A stretch of DNA of 64,000 bases from NCBI RefSeq assembly GCF_000266945.1, contig NC_018025.1, positions 868,001 through 932,000 of the forward strand, given 5' to 3'. Each line of letters begins with the position of its first letter. Position 1 is the first letter of the stretch. Below are positions 60,090 through 64,000 of the stretch, in pieces. The stretch is from Desulfomonile tiedjei DSM 6799. GTDB taxonomy: Bacteria; Desulfobacterota; Desulfomonilia; Desulfomonilales; Desulfomonilaceae. The position numbers and the translations under genes were made by a program. The notes beneath the pieces were generated by a model that was given only the letters and a program-made list of their open reading frames with translations, ran no database searches and was not told the origin of the DNA.

Positions 60090-61532
60090 ATGAAGGTCAA
60101 AACGAAGAAAGATTACATCGCGAGTCTGAAAGACCAGGAAGTGGTCATTTATTATAAAGGCGAGAGAGTTGGAGATCGGACAACACATCCGGCCTTTGTT
60201 CCACATATAAATTCCGCGGCCAAGACCTACGAGCTGGCCCTGCAGCCTGAACACGAAGACCTGCTGACTGCTACCAGCCACATCACGGGTAACAAAATCA
60301 ACCGCTTCACTCACATTCATCAATCAGTGGACGACCTCATAAAAAAAGTCCAAATGCTCAGGGTAATCGCCCATGAAACGGCAAGCTGCTTCCAACGCTG
60401 CGTGGGATTTGACGCGCTCAATTCTCTTTATATCACCACCTTCGAGATAGACGAGAAGCACGGAACCGACTATTTCACTCGTTTCCGGAACTATCTCGAG
60501 AAAATCCAGGAAGAGAATTTCATGCTGGTCGGCGGCATGACCGACCCTAAAGGGGATCGCTCCAAGCGCCCGAGTCAACAGGTCGATCCCGATCTTTTCA
60601 CCCACGTAGTCGAGAAGAGAGATGAGGGGATTGTCATTCGAGGTGCAAAAGCCCATCAAACAGGGGCCGTAAATAGCCACGAAATCATGATTGTGCCAAC
60701 ACAGAACATGATGGAGGGTGACGAAGAATACGCCGTTGCAGCCGCAATCCCCTTGAGTGCAAAAGGCGTTACGATGATTTTCGGCCGCCAGACCAACGAA
60801 GAGAGAAAGCTCGAGTGCGGAATTGATGCCGGTAACAGCGAGTTCGGCATGGTCGGAGGCGAAGCCCTTGTTGTATTTGATGACGTCTTCGTTCCGTGGG
60901 AAAGAGTTTTCATGTGTGGCGAGATTGATTTTACGGGCGTCCTCGTCGAAAGATTCGCTACCCTCCACCGTCAAAACTATGGAGGATGCAAGGGAGGAGT
61001 TTCGGACATCGTCATCGGTGCCAGCGCTCTTGCAGCACAGTACCAGGGCACCTTGAACGCATCTCATATCAAGGACAAACTGGTGGAGATGCTCCATCTT
61101 GCGGAAACCGTCTATGCAGGGTCCGTGGCATGTTCGGCCATGGGTTCCAAGACAAAGAGCGGGGCCTACTACCCGGACCCACTTCTTGCAAACTGTACCA
61201 AGCAGAATATCACCCGGTTCATATACGAAATATCAAGGCTTGCGCACGACATCGGCGGGGGCATCCTGGCTACGCTCCCGTTCGACACAGATCTGAAGCA
61301 TCCTGAAATCGGGAAGTACGTAGAAAAGTATCTGAAAGGGGTTGAAGGCGTCTCGACGGAGACTCGGATAAAGGTTCTGCGGCTGCTGGAGAATATGACA
61401 GGCGGGACAGCGCTCATAGAAAGCATGCACGGTGCGGGATCCCCGCAGAGCCAGCGGGTCATGTACCAGAGGCTCGGGAAACTGGGTGAAAAGATGAAGA
61501 TGGCTAAGAAGGTCGCCAAAGCTGATGAATAA
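60090..61532 (+). CDS. abfD: 4-hydroxybutyryl-CoA dehydratase/vinylacetyl-CoA isomerase
   Basis: 480 aa. The flavin and [4Fe-4S] enzyme converts 4-hydroxybutyryl-CoA to crotonyl-CoA by radical chemistry. Cluster ligands are at the expected sites: Cys100 and Cys104 in HETASCFQRCVG, His293 and Cys300 in LHRQNYGGCKGG. Family blocks MTDPKGDRSKRPSQ, VVEKRDEGIVIRGAKAHQTGAVNSHE and ESMHGAGSPQSQR are intact. The 30-residue C-terminal end is slightly shorter than the Clostridium enzyme as I remember it. With CoA-transferase and thiolase it would route 4-hydroxybutyrate to acetyl-CoA. Confidence 0.93.
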   Translation: MKVKTKKDYIASLKDQEVVIYYKGERVGDRTTHPAFVPHINSAAKTYELALQPEHEDLLTATSHITGNKINRFTHIHQSVDDLIKKVQMLRVIAHETASCFQRCVGFDALNSLYITTFEIDEKHGTDYFTRFRNYLEKIQEENFMLVGGMTDPKGDRSKRPSQQVDPDLFTHVVEKRDEGIVIRGAKAHQTGAVNSHEIMIVPTQNMMEGDEEYAVAAAIPLSAKGVTMIFGRQTNEERKLECGIDAGNSEFGMVGGEALVVFDDVFVPWERVFMCGEIDFTGVLVERFATLHRQNYGGCKGGVSDIVIGASALAAQYQGTLNASHIKDKLVEMLHLAETVYAGSVACSAMGSKTKSGAYYPDPLLANCTKQNITRFIYEISRLAHDIGGGILATLPFDTDLKHPEIGKYVEKYLKGVEGVSTETRIKVLRLLENMTGGTALIESMHGAGSPQSQRVMYQRLGKLGEKMKMAKKVAKADE

Positions 61533-61562
61533 GATCAGGGTATTCATTCAGTTATGCGTGGG

Positions 61563-61652
61563 AAAAATCCCCCCTTCCCTCCTTTATAAAAGGGGGGAAA
61601 AGAAGGCACGTGGCAATTCCCCCCTTAATAAAGGGGGGTTAGAGGGGATTTT
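61563..61652. repeat. CCCCCTTT/AAAGGGGG dispersed repeat, copy 3
   Basis: AAAAATCCCCCCTTCCC at the left and AGGGGATTTT at the right are inverted, with inner hairpins TTTATAAAAGG and AATAAAGGGG. It is diverged from copy 1 and lies 31 bp past the abfD stop, where it may end transcription. Confidence 0.6.
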
Positions 61653-62020
61653 GAAAGTCAGTGGTATCATGATCATACGAGAAGATCCCTACTCTGCGTA
61701 ACTGAACGATTACAGATCAGGCAATGGCCTTTGATTCTCATAACCGAGGAGGTTTGATAGACGCTGCAAACCGGTCTCCCCACGGCCGGAAATCCTTACG
61801 GCCTTACTTGGAGACGACTTTCGGCTGGGGACAGAGCAGCAACCGGCGGCTTCCGCCCCTTTAACACCGTGACCGGGAGTCGACTTGGTCCAGGAAGAAT
61901 CCTTCACTGCGCGGAAGCGACTTCCGTTTCACACGGTAGAAACATGAGGAGCATCAATGAGTGGACATCATTGCAGGACCATCGGACCAATAGCGAACAC
62001 TACAGCGGAGGTACGGGACA
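61653..62020. other. Spacer before the MFS gene
   Basis: No gene supported. A short hairpin CGGAAGCGACTTCCG (61912-61926) lies about 95 bp before the MFS start. No convincing -24/-12 element was found. Confidence 0.45.
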
Positions 62021-63343
62021 ATGAATGAGAGCATCAAAGGTGCTTGGGGATATCGTCACGTAATCTTGGCGATTGTGTGGCTACTCTATCTTATCAACTA
62101 CTTTGACCGGATCAGCGTCCTGACCTTCTTGCCGTACATCCAGAAGGACTTATCACTAAACGCTATCCAGCTTGGCTGGCTGGCCTCGATCTTTTTCTTC
62201 GGTTATTCTCTTGCCCAGTTCTTGGCTGGATATCTTGCCGACAGAATCGGTCCTAAGAAAACGATGAACATAGCCATATGGGTTTTCACTATCATTACCG
62301 GCTTGACCGGACTCGTTCGAAACTATTGGCAGTTCATTTTCCTTCGTCTTGGTCTTGCTGTCGGCGAGGGACAGCATTTCGCTCCCGCCATCCGCATGAT
62401 CGCAAATTGGTTTCCAAGGGCTGAAAAGGGCCGGGCCAACGGCTTCTTTTCCACGACCTGGGCCGTAGCGCCTGCCGTCGTTCCGATAGCCGTCACTCAA
62501 ATAGCAGCAGTCTTCTTTGACGGGGCATGGAGACCGGTGTTTTTCGCGCTCGCAGTGCCGGGCTTTATAGGAGCCTTTTTGCTTTGGAGATATGTCAACG
62601 ATTCTCCCAAGGTCATGTATGAGCGAGGAAAGGTAACCAAAGAAGAATACGACTTGATTGTCTCCTCGGTCGATGTTGAAGCTACTGAACATGGAAAAAC
62701 GTACAGCGCTAAGGTCTTTCTCACCGATATCCAGTTCTACCTCTACACTGCAGGGTTGGTCATGGTGTTGATGATCTATTGGGGGATGACCACCTGGATC
62801 AGTACGTTTCTGGTCAAGCAGCACGGTATGAATCTCAAAACCATGGGCTTCTATGCATCGCTGCCTTACATCGTGGCTTTTTTCTCGATGTTTATCGGCG
62901 GCTGGGCCGCGGACAAATGGTTTGAGGGGAAGCCGAAGGTGGTAACCGTTATCTCCTTCCTCGGCTGCATCCCGACCCTCTACTTCATCGGGCAGGTTCC
63001 CAAGGGCGACACCAATATGCTGCTTCTATGGCTGGCGGTTGGCGGTTTCTTTGTAAATCTGTCCTGGGGCATGATGTACTCGTTTCCCGGCTGGCGGTAT
63101 CCCAAGGAACTGGTGGGACGAGCGGTTGGCGTCTCCAATGGAGTCGGTCAATTCGGGGCCTTCCTTTCTCCTTTAGTTGCGGCCTATCTGGTCGTTGAAC
63201 TTCCCGACAAGTCATTCGATTTCGGTGGCGTCTTTATTTTCTGGTCGTTGTTGGCCATTGTAGGCGCTGTCGCCATTTCCTTCCTCAAGGAAGAGTCAAT
63301 TCTGGCACAGACCGCCGGAGCAAAAGAGGCAACGGCCGCGTGA
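62021..63343 (+). CDS. MFS transporter, anion:cation symporter-like
   Basis: 440 aa, 12 membrane helices. The MFS loop 2-3 motif appears as GYLADRIGPKKTMNIAIW, and the second half has GGWAADKWFEGKPKVV. NYFDRISVLTFLPYIQKDLSL after helix 1 and LRLGLAVGEGQHFAPAIRMIANWFPRAEKGRANG match the sugar-acid/organic-anion branch (ACS family). AGCGGAGGT lies upstream. It probably imports the acid used by the CoA-transferase pathway, inferred from context. Confidence 0.88.
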   Translation: MNESIKGAWGYRHVILAIVWLLYLINYFDRISVLTFLPYIQKDLSLNAIQLGWLASIFFFGYSLAQFLAGYLADRIGPKKTMNIAIWVFTIITGLTGLVRNYWQFIFLRLGLAVGEGQHFAPAIRMIANWFPRAEKGRANGFFSTTWAVAPAVVPIAVTQIAAVFFDGAWRPVFFALAVPGFIGAFLLWRYVNDSPKVMYERGKVTKEEYDLIVSSVDVEATEHGKTYSAKVFLTDIQFYLYTAGLVMVLMIYWGMTTWISTFLVKQHGMNLKTMGFYASLPYIVAFFSMFIGGWAADKWFEGKPKVVTVISFLGCIPTLYFIGQVPKGDTNMLLLWLAVGGFFVNLSWGMMYSFPGWRYPKELVGRAVGVSNGVGQFGAFLSPLVAAYLVVELPDKSFDFGGVFIFWSLLAIVGAVAISFLKEESILAQTAGAKEATAA

Positions 63344-63349
63344 CACTGG

Positions 63350-63432
63350 CATTGCGAGCGAAGCGAAGCAATCGCCTGACATTAAGCGCTTGAGTCCCAG
63401 GCGATTGCCACGTCGCTCCGCTCCTCGCAATG
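63350..63432. repeat. Palindromic extragenic repeat
   Basis: CATTGCGAG (63350-63358) and CTCGCAATG (63424-63432) are perfect inverted ends, with inner GCAATCGCCTG and CAGGCGATTGC. It lies directly after the MFS stop between convergent genes. Confidence 0.65.
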
Positions 63433-63500
63433 ACATGTCCCCCAACGTCTCACCTCCGTGGGTAACTGAAGGAACCCTTTCGCCGCATTTGCGGGGTAGA

Positions 63501-64000
63501 TTATCTCTCCGTCCACATCTGCTCTAGACACTTGCGGAAATTATCGGCAAAGCGTTTTGCGTCCATAAGAGGTGACTGAGACACTTTTTGTCGCATGGAG
63601 TGCCTGATCTTGGATAGTTTATCCAGGTCGGAAGCCAGTTGGATAGCCTTGTGAATATAGCCTTCAATGTCATGCGCAACAAGATCTTCGTGTCCTGAGT
63701 TGATTATGTGACTCGCGGAATGCCTGTGACAGAAGCGGTCTCCTGTAAAGGTTACTACCGGAACTCCCATCCACAAACTGTCACACGTGGTTGTGCCTCC
63801 TGCAAAGGGAAAGGTGTCCAGGGCAATGTCTACATCGTTATACGTGCGGAGATAATCGTGGAACGTTGTCTTGGGAAGCAAATCCATACGATCGCGTGAA
63901 ATGCCTAATGAAGACAGTTTTTCTGCGAAGCTGTCTCGGATAGTTGCATCGTTCAAAGCTTTTCCCCTCATGACGAGCCTTGATCTCGGGAGTTGGCCCA
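63501..64000 (-). CDS. O-GlcNAc-transferase-like glycosyltransferase, partial (N-terminus off the right edge)
   Basis: The frame is open to the window edge. The visible C-terminal about 166 residues carry the GT41 (OGT) signature: SRLVMRGKALNDATIRDSFAEKLSSLGISRDRMDLLP, then YNDVDIALDTFPFAGGTTTCDSLWMGVPVVTFTGDRFCHRHSASHI. Bacterial versions usually have N-terminal TPR repeats and modify proteins or glycans. No TPR is visible because the start is missing. Confidence 0.85.
   Translation of the reverse strand, partial: GQLPRSRLVMRGKALNDATIRDSFAEKLSSLGISRDRMDLLPKTTFHDYLRTYNDVDIALDTFPFAGGTTTCDSLWMGVPVVTFTGDRFCHRHSASHIINSGHEDLVAHDIEGYIHKAIQLASDLDKLSKIRHSMRQKVSQSPLMDAKRFADNFRKCLEQMWTER

Noticed and set aside
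61966-61985. Sigma-54 promoter before the MFS gene (GTGGACATCATTGCAGG)
   Set aside because: GG-to-GC spacing is 2 bp too short.

Overview
The window looks like a chromosome segment from a sulfate-reducing or syntrophic deltaproteobacterium (Desulfobacterota), most like Desulfomonile. The grounds are paired reductive-dehalogenase-type corrinoid/Fe-S proteins, sigma-54 activators with PAS and GAF sensors, ferredoxin-rich membrane modules, a 4-hydroxybutyryl-CoA dehydratase cluster and a type I-C CRISPR system. The genus is inferred from gene content only. No rRNA or tRNA gene was recognised.

Layout. 1-6.4 kb: a truncated cation:proton antiporter, two small exported proteins, a HerA/DUF853 ATPase, and an overlapping ATPase + TOPRIM-like pair that resembles two-gene phage-defence systems. 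6.4-21.4 kb: a surface-glycan region (ABC flippase, glycosyltransferase, Wzx-like flippase, B12-binding radical SAM enzyme, FkbM methyltransferase, PaaK/CapK-like ligase, polysaccharide deacetylase). It is mixed with a beta-propeller protein, a Pro/Cys-rich exported protein and an outer-membrane protein gene broken by an in-frame TGA. Short palindromic and MITE-like repeats punctuate it, including two inverted copies of one 95-bp element.

21.8-34.2 kb: a PAS-type sigma-54 activator, then a palindromic candidate enhancer, a strong -24/-12 promoter match, and a co-directional run of about 10 kb. The run encodes a SufT/MIP18-like protein, a CcdA/TauE-like membrane protein, small membrane anchors, two RdhA-like proteins, an internally duplicated transporter, three membrane-anchored ferredoxins, and an exported protein with the architecture of animal transcobalamin/intrinsic factor (alpha/alpha toroid plus DUF4430 domains). 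It reads as one corrinoid-dependent reductive respiration module with its own electron path and perhaps its own corrinoid capture. This is the most interesting part of the window.

34.3-51.1 kb: a WYL regulator, a complete type I-C operon (cas3-cas5d-cas8c-cas7-cas4-cas1-cas2), a leader, and an array of 111 repeats and 110 spacers ending in a degenerate repeat. 51.4-63.3 kb: hemB and, beyond an AcoR-like sigma-54 activator, a DUF362 protein, a two-subunit CoA-transferase, a thiolase, a small Cys protein, AbfD and an MFS carrier. hemB and the DUF362 gene have near-identical sigma-54 promoter matches, and hemB and the CoA-transferase genes share a TGAGACATGTYT palindrome, which suggests one regulon. 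The window ends inside an OGT-like glycosyltransferase gene.
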